Source: Utricularia gibba (taxonomy: Eukaryota > Streptophyta > Magnoliopsida > Lamiales > Lentibulariaceae). From it: DNA of 64,000 nucleotides. This document shows, one piece after another, positions 37,690 to 50,500 of the stretch. Numbering within the stretch: the first letter of the stretch is position 1; every line of letters starts with the position of its first letter. The DNA lies in NCBI GenBank assembly GCA_002189035.1, contig NEEC01000010.1, positions 1,240,001-1,304,000 of the forward strand, in the 5' to 3' direction. Under the pieces are notes generated by a model. That model was given only the letters and a program-made list of their open reading frames with translations. It was not told where the DNA came from and searched no databases. The position numbers and the translations under genes are program-made.

Positions 37690-38035
37690 GCTCAACTGAA
37701 GACTATGCCGTTAGTCTTATCTAGGTGGTATATCACTTCCACCCCATAATACTTGAGTAGCTCTAGTCACCTTCATTGTCTTAATTAAGTTATTTCTAGG
37801 TGAAGATGTACTTCGACTTTGATGGTCGGTGTATAACTTGCATCTACTTCCATAAAGGTAGTGCCGCTAGATTTTAAGTGTGAACACCACTCTTGCCAAC
37901 TCTAGATCATATAATGAGTAGTTCTTCTCATATGTATTGAGTTGGCGAGATGCATATGCGATCATGTTCCCTTTTGGCGTTAACACACATCCTAGTTATG
38001 TTCCTAAGGTTATCTTTTGTACCATTATTAGAACT
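37690..38035 (-). mobile_element. Degenerate Ty3/gypsy retrotransposon fragment (RNase H region)
   Basis: On the minus strand from about 38030 downwards the translation gives [38 protein letters not shown], a stop where the conserved Trp should be, RHYLYGSRCKLYTDHQS, then in a shifted frame ELLKYYGVEVIYHLDKTN. This order (A-YASRQL, E-NY--HDLEL, A-VFAL--WRHYLYG, TDH-SL, LE-L-DY---I-YHPGKAN) is the RNase H domain at the end of gypsy reverse transcriptase. Stops and frameshifts show it is dead. No LTRs were recognised nearby. Confidence 0.85.
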
Positions 38036-38786
38036 CCATTTACCTATATAATACTATCATTTTGAGTATTCAATCTTTATAATTTTATGCTTTCTTTGAA
38101 AAATTTAGTACAAGGTTTAATATTCATTTGATTTATCATGAAAACCAATAAGAGATTTATCTTGCTGTAAAAGAGTAATCAACGAGATATAAAAGAGAAT
38201 AAAGATATAATAAGATAATTTTTTAAACATCTTATAAAATTATATAATCAAACATGAAATGAATCAAGTGAAAAAATGTCAAACTACGCACAAAGTCAAC
38301 AATCATTGGAGTTCTAGAATAATTCATCATGTGCTATAAATAACAATTACATTCTTATATACCTCATTGGATGGGACGTCAAAGACTCAGGGCTCCTAAA
38401 GCCGATTAGATACTTACCAACCTTGGAGATACATCAATTGGCACTGCGATGAATTATTTCAAAACATCCACACAACATTGCTAAAATTTGTTTTCCACCC
38501 CAAACTAGATTCCCCTTTTTCACTCCATGAATCAAATGTAAAGAAATGTTTTTTTGAGAGTATTTCTATTCTTTAAAAGAGTAAAAATATTTTGACAAAG
38601 AAAATATCTATTTTTATTTTTAATATTTTTGAAAACGTCTGCATTTTTAATTTTTTGAACGAGTAAGGGTAATTTATTTCTATTTCCTAAAAATATTTTC
38701 AGAAACCCGAAATCTTTTTTCTTTTCACAACTCGTAAAGTTGAGTACGAAGGGCTTCGTTGGGAGGATCCTCCTAAATTCCCGAAC
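38036..38786. other. AT-rich spacer and promoter of the CCCH gene
   Basis: No gene seen. Presumed promoter for the plus-strand gene starting at 38787. Confidence 0.5.
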
Positions 38787-41700
38787 ATGCCTCAATCATC
38801 TCCGATGGCTGAGACTGAAGCAGGAGAAAACGCACAAGTCACGAGCACCGCCAAAATCGGAACAGGTGCGTCGCGTGTCACTCCGCCGACTCGGAGGGAT
38901 CGGCGGATGGCAGCGAAGAAGGGGAAGCGGAAGAAAAAGAGACAGGAAATGGGGGAGGTGGCACGCAGGGAGGAGGAGAACCGGATGAACGATCCCGAGG
39001 AGCAGTTGAGGCTGCAGGCCGAGGAGGAGATGGAGAAGCGAAGTTTGGAAAAGGCGAGGATGGAGTTTGAGGAGCGGGAGAGGAGAATAATGGAAGAATG
39101 GGAGAGAAGTAGAGCTGAGCAGGAAAGAATCAGAGCTGAAGAAGAAGAAGAAAGTATTCGAAAACGGAGTCAGGTTCGTGATTATCCCGTTGATGACATG
39201 ATAACTTGTCATTATAGGTATTCTTTTTGTTATCGAGATTTGCAGTCTGGCTTCTCTGTGATGCACTGTTCGTCTTCATTGATCTTTGTTGTGCTATGTT
39301 TTTAAATCGTCGGCCTTCAGGATATGTCTCGGGCAGTCGTCGAAACCTGATTTTTGTGGGTTCTATTTTTGAATGATCAAACGGGATACTCAGACCAGCT
39401 TTAAAAATACTGTTGTTATGTTACCTTTCACACTTTATCGTAGAGTTCCTTGGACTTGACATGGTTTTTTCCGTGAGTCACAGAACGAATACGAGGAGAA
39501 AGCAGTGGATGAAGATGATTGGGAGTATGTGGAAGAAGGGCCTCCTGAAATTTTATGGCAAGGGAATGAGATTATTGTAAAGAAGAAAAAGATCAAAGTG
39601 AAAAGGGAAGATGCTCAAAGACTTCGAATTGAAGAGGTTCACTAATTTTACCAGCTTTTTACCCTTGATACAACAATTGCAGTGATTGTGGATGAGGTTA
39701 TGATTGTTATTATTATTATTTAGCAATTTTTTTCTATTCCAGGATCCAAACAGACCTACATCAAATCCTTTTCCTCCAGATTCAGAAGCTTTTGATGATT
39801 CCGTAAGTGGATCTGTTCTCTCAGCTCAAGACCTATTAGACAATGTTGCTCAGGAGACTCCAAATTTTGGCACTGAACAGGTGAATTTTCCTGCAATCTT
39901 GCTACTTCAGTTGTTTCCATTATTTAGTTTTTCCATTCATTGGCGTAGTCTTTCTATATATTAGAAATGTTCTTTCCACTTGTGAAATGACCAAAGCATG
40001 ATATGCTCTGCTTATACCTTGGCAGGATAAAGCTCATTGCCCTTTTCATCTGAAGACTGGGGCTTGTCGGTTTGGGACGCGATGCAGCAGGATACACTTT
40101 TACCCAAACAAGTCATGCACTTTGCTCATAAAGAATATGTACAGTGGCCCTGGCCTAGCTTGGGAACAGGATGAAGGTCTTGAGGTCTGTTAATAGGTCC
40201 TCGTGTGACTCAAGTATCCTGCATTAGATTAATAATTTTTTCAGTGATTTCTGCAGTGTCATCTTTCTGATTGCTGCAATTTTAATTGAATTTTTAGATG
40301 ATGCTAAATCAAGCTTACAGCCTGAACCCTGTAGGAGTATTAGATTTTACATGAAATATAGGTAATCGCTGAAATGTGTTCTTCTTTCATGGTTCATAAA
40401 AAGGGGACAGGTAGCTTAGAACGGCCAACATGAAGATATTGACTTGTACAGAGTGTTCGAATGATGTCATATTAAAATGCTGCTTGCATCGCTGCAGTAG
40501 TTGTCTGAAAATTATAAGTATGCAAAAGTACTGCCAGTTTTTGATTGATTCTTACCTAGAGATATGCCTCTTTTGCTTTCGTATGTTACACTGATGAATA
40601 TGGTAATCCAAAGATGTACAAATTTAGTCAACCACATGCTGTTATTCTTCCTTCTGATTGGTGTCTTAATTGGATATTTTGCCCTTTATCATCCTTGACT
40701 TCGAAAAGCATAATGTGGCGTTTATTTGGCTTGATGTTGGAGATCTCCAGCAAATCTATTTACAATCTTGCGGTTTGCTTGTTCAAAATAAGGTGATTTA
40801 TTCCTGCTTCAAAGGCAGGTGTTTTTGTTGACAGAATGTTTTGAGATGTATTTCAGTAGATCATTGTTTGCTTTATAATGGGTTTTTTTACACCAACTCT
40901 CAGTTCTATTGCATCATGCACAACATTTTGTATTTTTATTTCTCATGCCAGCACACAGATGAAGAGGTAGAAAAATCTTATGAAGAATTCTACGAGGATG
41001 TTCATACAGAATTTTTGAAATTCGGGGAGATTTTGAATTTCAAGGTTGGTTGTTTTTGCTGGAGCTTTGTTCATTAGTATCCTAACTTCCTGGAAATTTA
41101 GTCATCTTCTTGAATTGGAATTTCTAAGTTATGCTGGTGTGATTACGTGGTAGTCATTGTAAGTCCCAGGAAAAGATGAGTCATTCTGGTCAATATGTTG
41201 AAGCTGTAAAGATGAAATCAGTGGGTGGATTAAATTCATATGCTGTTGTGTGACAAATTGATAGGCATGTATCAGGTATGCCGAAATGGTTTGTCTCATC
41301 TGCGGGGAAATGTCTATGTGCATTACAAATCTCAGGATTCTGCCACAGCTGCTTTTCAATTCATGAACGGACGCTATTTCGCTGGAAAACAGGTAACAAC
41401 TAGCTGCTAGCTACTTTCTGGATTACTGTAGGTGTCTACTTTCATAAGCAGTACCCTGTTTGTTCTTACATCATAAACCTACAGAGTTTTCCTTGCCTGC
41501 GTTTAGACTGTTGTCCACCAGTGCCGTTGATGCCTGTTTGTGATGCTTTCTTGGTATCATTGCCTTAATCGCATACGGTCCCTGTTCATGTTTGAACTCT
41601 GTCAAAGCCGATCTTTATGTGCAGGTTTTGTGTGAATTTGTTGGGATAACTCGATGGAAGGTCGCTATATGCGGAGAATTTATGAAATCGAAACACCGGG

Positions 41701-42616
41701 TACAATTTTTGAGCTGATCTGCCATTGCAAGATTATCTTCCAGTAAGCTCTCCCTATCTTCATGACTACAACAAATTGCTTTCCCTTGCTAGACATGTTC
41801 ACGTGGGATATCGTGCAATTTCATTCATCCCTTCCGGAATCCTGGAGGGGACTACGAGTGGGCCGACTGGGATAAACCGGCTCCACGGCACTGGCAGCGG
41901 GAGATGGCCGTTCTATTTGGTACTTCAGATGAACAAGAAAGTCCAAGGTACTCCCAGGGCATTGGCGGGGGAACATGTGGAACTCGCGTTCATTGCAGTT
42001 TTTGGGGATGCAATGATGCGGCTTATTTTTCTGGTGCAGGTATGGTTCCCACAGATCCCATTCCCCAGAAAGCGTTTCAGATACTCGACGACGACGCAGT
42101 ACCAGTTTGCATCGAGAACAGAAGCACTCAGATGACCACTTCCGGAGACAAAGTGATGGAAAGTCTAGATGGAGAGATGAACCTCACCATGCTAGGAGCC
42201 CACCAACTGACAAGGATACAAATGGGAGATCAAGAAAGCACGCTAAAGGTAAGCACGCCGGCTCCCCTGAGAATGGTAAACATTTGCACACGAGAAGCAG
42301 AGGATCCAACAGCGAGCACGGCACAGTGAACGGATGGGACAGAGAAAACGACAAGGGGCTTCAAACTGTGGATGGAAACCCGGAAAACCAAGTCTCAAAC
42401 CACACAAATGACAGAAGAAGCAGAAGATCTCACGACATGAGATTCAGTGGTGAGCTTAAGAGAAAACCAGATGCTGATCACCCTTATGATGATGACAAGC
42501 GCAGAAGACAAAGAGCTCACAGCAAAGATGGTTCAAAGAAACCAGACCTCTCTCACGAAGAAACTGATGTTTATAACATGGAAGGCATGATAGATCGATG
42601 GGAACCAACCCTATGA
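38787..42616 (+). CDS. C3H5: U2AF35-related CCCH zinc-finger splicing factor (C3H5/ZRSR2-like), 617 aa
   Basis: ZRSR2/URP proteins recognise the 3' splice site of U12-type introns (maize homologue RGH3). Nine exons: 38787-39173, 39484-39636, 39743-39880, 40026-40184, 40952-41044, 41276-41392, 41625-41699, 41793-41947 and 42040-42616; 1854 nt in frame. Residues about 35-125 form a charged Lys/Arg/Glu coiled coil. ZnF1 is [20 protein letters not shown] (from about residue 231). A U2AF-homology RRM follows (about 260-360), with [19 protein letters not shown] and [12 protein letters not shown]. ZnF2 begins WKVAIC (about 365) and ends [12 protein letters not shown], then [17 protein letters not shown]. 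The tail (about 425-617) is RS/RD-rich ([18 protein letters not shown]). The last intron (41948-42039) is needed to reach the RS frame. Confidence 0.93.
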
Positions 42617-43029
42617 ACATATCAGGGCATGATGCAACTGTTGGCATAACAGGAAACATCCTGTAGATGAGTTTTTTTGCAAGGGAATTAGCGAACCTGT
42701 GTTTGAATGCAGGATATGTGCCGTTCACATAGCACAGTTAGAAATGAGTACAAAAGGAATTAGCAGCACTGAGCCTGCGTTGAATGCATTCAAGTTAAGC
42801 ACAATGATACGCTCCCGCATGGGAGTTTTTTTCTTCATACAACAGGAGCTGAGCATACAAGAGAGCAAGTAGCCTCCAATGCATACAACTTGGTTCCAAG
42901 ATAACCAAAATGATGGGACACATCATTCGTGGAGACGAGGATAAGCCAATCTATTCATGATACTCAAGGTGGGTTACGTGTGCGCCCCTAAAATTATTAG
43001 AACACAACTTACCGGCATACTGTACTTGG
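42617..43029. other. Convergent 3' flanks of C3H5 and ARF1
   Basis: 413 bp between two stop codons of convergent genes; presumably both 3' UTRs. Nothing else seen. Confidence 0.6.
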
Positions 43030-46000
43030 TCAGTACTCCGAGCCGAGAGTAGATGACTGCTCTTCAGGTCCAACAATGGCCTCCAAATGGAGCTTCGATG
43101 ATTTGAACTCTCCCAGAGGAAGCTTTATCCGGGGTGAAAGCATCTTGGCTTCCTCGCTGGTGTAGATGTATATCTTCTTGTTCTTTACCATTGTGCAGAA
43201 CTCACTGAAAGAGAGCAAAACAAGATTAGTGAAACTGAAGAGTTTTTACGCACAATGCAGAGATCAGGAGCGTGTATGAGGAATCTTCACTCAACTGCCA
43301 TGGATCATCTCCAACCATCATCATGTCACCTTCATCATCAGTGTAGACAACTTGCCATTTCTTGGTCGTTCCTGTGAGTTCACCTGCAATTTCGAATAAA
43401 TCTTCCAGTTTCTTGAGTAGTTCCTCGTAGCAATAGAACTTGGTTAGATCAACAGCTCTCCCCACTGCAATCCCTTGCATGTGGACCTATACAAGATCGA
43501 CAGAGCTTATCATTCAGTCATGCTTGACCACAAAACTTTGACAATGACTGAAGTTACCATTTTAGCAGAATTCACAAGAGGATTGGAAATCAGGTACCTT
43601 GGTACAACTGCGATTTTGCCGACTCAGAGTTGTCTCGTGAGGGGATCTTACAGATGACTTTTCAGGATCACAACTAACATTAGATGGATTATGGTTTGAC
43701 GGTTCTGATTGTTGCTCGGATTCAGCATACAAAGGAGGACAATGGTTTTCAGCAACTGCTCCAGATGGGCCAGCAAGCATAGCATCTTCATCAGCTGGAT
43801 GATCAAGCAACTCTATTCCAAATAGCCTGCAACGAGTCATCTGTCTTTTCTCACTGACCGGGGTAAGAGATTCAGCTGCAGCTTCCATTCGAGTAGACTG
43901 GTACATAGAATTGCTCGAGGTGGGTAGCAAACTTTCAAAATTCATATTACTGGCTCTGGCTGCAGAACTATGCTTAGGTGACTGATAGAGCTCCCGACCC
44001 CGCAATGGATCACGATAACTGAATGCTGGAGGATCAGAAGGAAGTTTCCGTACACCTACAATCATCAAACATCAGGCTTTCAAAAACTCGGTGCAACAAA
44101 AAAGGCTGTGCAGTAATGAAAAAGTAAACTAAAACCAAGTGAAAATAGCTCGAGTTTACCAAGTGAAGATAGCTCTGGTGTAGATGAATTCAGCACAGCT
44201 GGCCTAGTGCGTTTAGCACGCTGTTGCGTCTGAGAATTTGGAGGAGTTGCAGCAACCAGCGGTTCTACTTCCCATGGTGAAATTTTATCTGGCCTCACTA
44301 TTGAGGAGGGCTCATCCCATTGAACCTGGATTCACAAGATCACTTAAATGATCAACTAAAATGCTGGAAAGCAAACTTCTGTTCTCATAAACAAGACGAC
44401 CCAAGCTTCTTCCATCATCTACTAAACTAGACACGACCCTCCAAAAGATAACACATTGAGGTATACAGTATATCCCCTCTAAGTTGAGAATCTTTCCAGG
44501 CAATGATAAAGAAGCCGATCACCCATTATGGCACTACATAAATGACTTTTGATGCTGCAAAAATAAACAACCATTTATCAAAAGATGCACAGCAAAAACC
44601 AACCTTCAAGGACCTCCATTCAGAATCGGGCCAGGGAGATGAATCATCACTCTCAATGCCAACAATTGTCCCGCTAAACCTGCACTCTCACATGAGAATG
44701 ATTGTTGTCACTAAACCATTAAACCGACAATCATTTTAAATTTCATTGCACAACAAGCGAAAACTACAGCATTTACTTTCTTTCAGGAACCTCTTCACCC
44801 TCAAATCTCATCTTAAACCTCATCCCCACTGACAGCTTGTTATTCTGAGCTTCAAGGTACTTGTTTACACTTATAATGAACTCAGACCGGCTAGTCCTGC
44901 AAAAAAAATGTATATTATTCAAGATTCCTGGTTGGAAAGACCATCACTGGCGTGGCCTATGTAACTTAACTGTAATGGTGCAAGTCATACCTTGGTTTAT
45001 AAAAAACTGAAAACATAGATCCAGTTGTGATAGCATGTGATGCAGTTGCAAGCACTCCGAGATGCATGCTGTGACTTGATATCACTGAGGATGGCATATT
45101 ATTCAGCTGCCTCATAAGCCTTCTCACACCAACCCGAAGTTCCGCATTTTCTCCCCTGCCCAAGGTCAGTAATGATGTTCAAGTACAAACTTCAGTACAG
45201 CAAGTTTTATAAATTATCTTCACAAAACCGTACCTTAGAAAAATAAAAGCATCTCCAGCTACCAATTTTTTGGCACTAACAAATACACTCCACCCCGTAG
45301 TCAGCAAATGTCGCCTCGGTTGACCTACAAATTTGATCACTTAGCACCAACAGTGGACACTAGAAATCTGAAATATGATCTACTACTGTGAGACAAGAGA
45401 GGGCATTGCGTTGATGTGTATCAATCGCTTTGAGTGGGGTTTGATCCACTTCGCAAAAGTGAAACTGAACCAGAGTCATCCAGCATATGCAATTGGAAAA
45501 ATTTATGGAACTAATAAGATACAGACCTCGAAAAATGTGACGAAAATGCCATTCGTTGCCATGGAGATCAGACGCCACTAACTCCTGCGAGGGAGGCTGC
45601 TGGGACATATCCTAAAGCATGGATATGGTCATCAGTATGTTCATGCCTCAAAAATTCATAAACAACATGTTCTAAATCTTGGGTCCTTACAAGTTGGGGC
45701 AAGCAATCATCAGCATGCCTCCTTAAAACTGAGAACCCACCATGGGTGCTCGTGTCAGAGGCTGTAAGGGTCTTACAAAACGAATGGACTGTGCACCTTG
45801 GAGGCTCTGGGGCTGGTGGATCTGGACTTGTGACTAAACCTTGCTGATCCATGTAACAGAAACAAACTAAGATTTCACATCAACGAGTAACTCAAAGAAA
45901 AGAGAACGGGACTAGAACTGTACTCACATCTGGTTCAGGAAGCAACGTTATCTGTGCATACACTTCATCCGTATCAGGCTCAGCCTGAAATTGGAAACAA

Positions 46001-46572
46001 TGCATTTGGCAGAAAATATTTAATAACCGTACGTAGAAGTTTTGGAAACAGAAAGTCCAACCAAAGGATAAAAATCGTTTCTTTAATTGAGAATCTTACC
46101 CGCAGCTGAACATGCATCACTTTGCAGAGGATTTTGCTGGGCAAATCAAATGAAGGAAGTTGCTGCTCTAATCCATGATTTGTCGACGCCTCAAGCTAAA
46201 ATCAATAAATTAATTACATCTGCAGCTAAGGCGCGAGATCAAACACAAAGATATAAACGAAATGGTAATTTGAAGAAAGGGCTCATTGGCACATCTTTGG
46301 GAAACAATTTTGAGAGTTAAAATCAAATGGAAAACAGAAGCACTGCAGTGCAGACCAAAAAATGAAATCTCATTCAACTATGCAGTTTAACGAGCGCAGA
46401 AAAGCCAAACCTGTTCCATGTAACCTTGAGGAAAGTAATAGACCCTTTCTCCTTCACGTGGTACACTGACTATCGGACCAGCACAGGCATGCCAAAGCTC
46501 TCTGTATAGAGCATCGTTTGGAGGACCCACAGGAGGGCCTCCATTGAAATTATTTGCAGAAAGACGAGCCAT
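43030..46572 (-). CDS. ARF1: Auxin response factor, ARF1-like, 664 aa
   Basis: Transcription factor binding TGTCTC/TGTCGG auxin response elements; ARF1-type members are mainly repressors. Thirteen exons, minus strand: 46411-46572, 46100-46195, 45928-45984, 45691-45843, 45527-45611, 45234-45324, 44991-45155, 44777-44896, 44604-44679, 44160-44325, 43598-44055, 43296-43486 and 43030-43204; 1995 nt, giving the length of Arabidopsis ARF1. The N-terminal dimerisation part has [20 protein letters not shown]. The B3 domain (about residues 122-224) has [20 protein letters not shown] and [14 protein letters not shown]. The ARF ancillary domain has [14 protein letters not shown]. The middle region is Ser/Pro-rich, not Gln-rich, which fits a repressor class. 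The PB1 domain (about 544-630) has [23 protein letters not shown]. The in-frame upstream codon at 46587 is GTG, so 46572 is the start. The exon-10 donor is duplicated. Confidence 0.96.
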
Positions 46573-47520
46573 GGTGAAACTCTTCACCCTTCAGTACTTC
46601 TATTGTTCGCTACGCACAAGTTCTGCATCACAAATGATCAAAAGCAGAGAGTTTCAAATCCTCTAGAATGAAGTTCATGCAGGCGCCCCTTTGAATCAGC
46701 AAACGAAACAGTACCTGGAATTAGCTCAGGGAGATTAAGTGGAAAAATCCTATACTTTTACAAATTTCTCTGTCTACAGGGAATGCAACCTCACATTAAG
46801 CCTAGCAACAGCAACAGAATTCAACCCAAATACCTCAATACGAAGTCAACTGCAAAATGATATGATCTTCGATCACAATAACATCATCACCTTATCAAAT
46901 CCAATTTCAACACAGCTTATATCTAAGTTTAACGCCCCCCTGTCCTAATCCTCCCTCATGCCATCTCAACCTATCAACCGGACACTGTGCACCAAATTAA
47001 CACTGACGATCCAAAGACAAAAGCACAAAAAAAGAAGGAAAACGACAACCCATCCATAGGTTCCTACATTAAACTAAAACTGCCCAAGGTCCCAGAAACG
47101 CAAGCACTCATCGACAAAATTCAAACCACAAAATCGAAAAAAACCCCAACACGAAAAATTAAAAATTAAAGGGCTAAAAACATACCACGTCAGGAACTAT
47201 GTTAGCTCCCCCCCAAGATTCCCACAAGCCGACCAAAACCCTAGAAAGTCCACGCTTCCTTCCCACATCCAAACCAAACGACGGTTTCTCCCAGGAGTCA
47301 ATTAACACCCACGTCAAAGTCTTCCACTCCCTTGAAACCACAGTCGAAGCAGAGCAAATAAAGGAGGAAAATCCCACCTTTCTTTGTTTCCCCAATCCGG
47401 GAACGCGCAGGAAACGGATAGAAAACAAAAGAAAGAAGGAAAAGAAAAAAAAAAAAGCAAAGTAAAAGGGGGGGTGGGGTACAAGGAGAGAAGAAAACAA
47501 GATAAGGACGTGGTGGGCTG
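46573..47520 (-). promoter_or_regulatory. Probable 5' leader, leader intron and promoter of ARF1
   Basis: Upstream of the ARF1 start codon. Sense-strand pyrimidine-rich stretches (about 47400-47480) are typical of plant 5' UTRs. ORFs crossing 47170-47710 overlap each other on both strands with biased composition and no protein-like features. No TATA box or start site can be fixed. Confidence 0.4.
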
Positions 47521-50500
47521 TTGATGGTCCCCTTGCTCGGTAGAAGCCGACAGCAAATGGGTAGTCCCGCATGTGTGAGCGAAAGAACACACATATGTGT
47601 CTCCCACCGGTGGCTTGGCCGACTGTACAGTGTACACCACACGACTACAGAATATGAGCATACGTTGCATAATTTAGGCAAAAGTTTGGTCATCTTTGGA
47701 CATAATGACATCCTACAAACAAGGACTAGGACAGCAGCTGCCCGGGTGGGGGTTCTCCCTTGTCAGGATTTCCTTTGGATTACGTGTGGATGCTGCTGCG
47801 CGTATATTATCTTTGAACCCAAGACTACTATTCCCACCTTCCTTCATACAGCCCCCCAAACCCAACTTTGTGTCACCTGTAGGTACACAAACCCAAAAAC
47901 CAAAGTAAATTGGTCAAATAGACAGATATCTGCAAAATTTTTAATTACGAAATATCCTAATTTCTTAAATATTAGTAAAATAGCTTTACTTTATATATTT
48001 ATTTTCTAAATAATCTCATTTTTTGTATTTTATATAATAAAAATAATTCATTTATATTTATAATAAAATAAATACATGATAGGAATACAAAATAAAAAAT
48101 AATTTATATTTATTTAAATTGAATTTCTTTTAGATATTCCTACGTAAGTTATATATAAACGTTATTTATGTATATTTTGAATATAATAATTAATGTTATA
48201 AAATAATTATATAAGTTAAATGATTATATTTTAATATGATAATTTTTACGTATATGTATGTTAAAGAATTATATATTTATGAAAAATTATTAATATCATT
48301 AATTATATTAAATATACATTATAAACTTATAAATTTATTATTCTTCTTTCATAAAAAATTCATACAAACAAGGGTTTATACCATACCCCAAACCCATGTA
48401 TATTAGAAGGTGGGATGAGAAGATGAGGATGCCAATTCATTAAATTATAACATATATTATAATCCGTTACTATATTTGATTCTTCATTATGTATATATAT
48501 ATTTTTTACTTTCCTTTAAAAAATTATGGTAATTAATGTTAATTAATATTACAATAATTATATTATTTATTTAAAAAATTACTTAAAATATTCAAAAAAT
48601 TAATTTACCACATTTTTTTTGTTTATCCTAATGAATTTGATGTTGAGAAATTTTATGCAATTCTAAACCCTAAACCACATGTACAGATGTTATATCGAAC
48701 GAACAAACACGAATATCGATATGTGTGTTCGTTTATTTAAATTAATCGAACAAAAATTTTGTTCATGTTCGTTTATTTAAAATTCACAATCGTTCACGAA
48801 CGTTTATGAACAAATATAATATATTTATATTTTAACATAAAAATAAATAAATAAATATTTTAACATGAATATAAACATAATATTTTTAATATAAATTAAT
48901 ATTTCATATATTTTAATTAAGAAAAATGATCAAAAATCATGAATAAATTAAATACTAACATAAAAAATAATTTTTAATATTATATATATTATAGAATAAT
49001 TATAATATATTTATACATTGATTAATATAATATATTTATATCAAAATACATAATTTTAATATGATATTATATATTATAATCGAACATTGATCTTGTTTGT
49101 GTTCGTTTAATAACGTAATCGAACATGAATTTTATTTGTGTTCGTTTATTTATACTATTCAAACGAACATAAACGATTTTAATCGAATCGAACATAATTC
49201 GAACACGAGTTGTTCGTTCGTGATAACATCCCTACTCACATGTTATAGAATTTAAGGTAAAAAAAACAAAAGCTGATTAATTCGTTGATACTGCCATGCA
49301 ATATGTTGACGTCTTGATCATCACAACTTTCTTTAAAAGAACTATAGAATTTAATTCTTTTTACAAACGTAAATTAATGTTTGCACCATATACAAATGAT
49401 CTCTAAACTTAAAAGTCATGCTAGCTGAACAAATGAATAAGAATTATAGACGAATAAAAATTTAATACTTCAATTTTGATCATATAGTAACACATCTAGT
49501 TCACACTTAATGTTTTGAAAAACTATTTGAATTAAAATTTTTCCATGTTGAAATTAAAACAATACCTTTATATGCATATTTTTTGGAACTTGTTGGATTG
49601 ATCAAAATCCAAGGAAGTGAGTTCGTTTTTAGATATTTGACAGATTTGTTTGAGAATTCTACCCTCCAAAAAAGGAACTTAAACGCCTCTACATCTTCAA
49701 TGTTAAAGCAAAACAACAAAGAATGTTGCTCCCCCAAAATGATTAAGGAAATGAGCAACAATATATCTGATTTAGTTTGCAAGATAAGAGAGTTTAAATA
49801 GGGAGTGATCAACCCCTCCTTGAACAAGTAATGTGTTGCTATGCTTGTTTAGCGTTATTTATTTATTTATTAGAATTATATTTATGTGTATGTAGTGAAA
49901 TGTCGGTTAGTTCATGTTAGGAGTTAATTATGTGTCTTCTAATCATTTTTATTTAATGTCAGTGAATTGCTTAGAACAGTCATATGATTGAAAATTTTTT
50001 TTTTATTAAAATTTAACTAAGTCTTAGCGGCAAAAATCATCAATAAATCGTATTAAAAATACATGATCAAGTCAAGGGGTGCAATATTCGAAGGGAGACA
50101 AAAAAACACTATCTTTGCCGCTTGCAAAGTATATGATGGGGTACAAATCGAATGCAGTTAATCGGTCTCTAAAAAGGAGCCAAAAGGTATTCTGACAGCC
50201 TGGCACTGGCCGACAGATCGATATCTGTCAGAGATTAGACAATAGCGACCGTTTTGCATAGTCTGAAAAGTGGTGGAATTACGGCAGAGCAAATGGTGGC
50301 AATCTGAAAAGTAAAACCACAATACATGTCGCAGGTACAGAAAGTAGTCGAGATCTGCAGAATTTAGGATTCGGCCAGATCGGTCTCTCCAATAAGTATG
50401 AGGAACTCTGAAAAGAAAAGGATTCTACTCTAAACCCTCCAACTTGCATTTCTCTCTCCCACCTCCATTTAGTGAAGATTTTCTTTGGCAAGTTTCGACA

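Noticed and set aside
41725-42329. Long ORFs in two other frames over the C3H5 3' exons
   Set aside because: They read through the 41948-42039 intron; splicing it gives a continuous RS-rich tail typical of the family, so these are shadows.
46573-46587. Extra N-terminal residues before the ARF1 ATG
   Set aside because: The apparent start at 46587 is GTG; the first in-frame ATG is 46572.
47170-47711. Overlapping ORFs on both strands in the ARF1 leader region
   Set aside because: They arise from Pro/Phe-rich translation of pyrimidine tracts, with several frames open at once and no domain.
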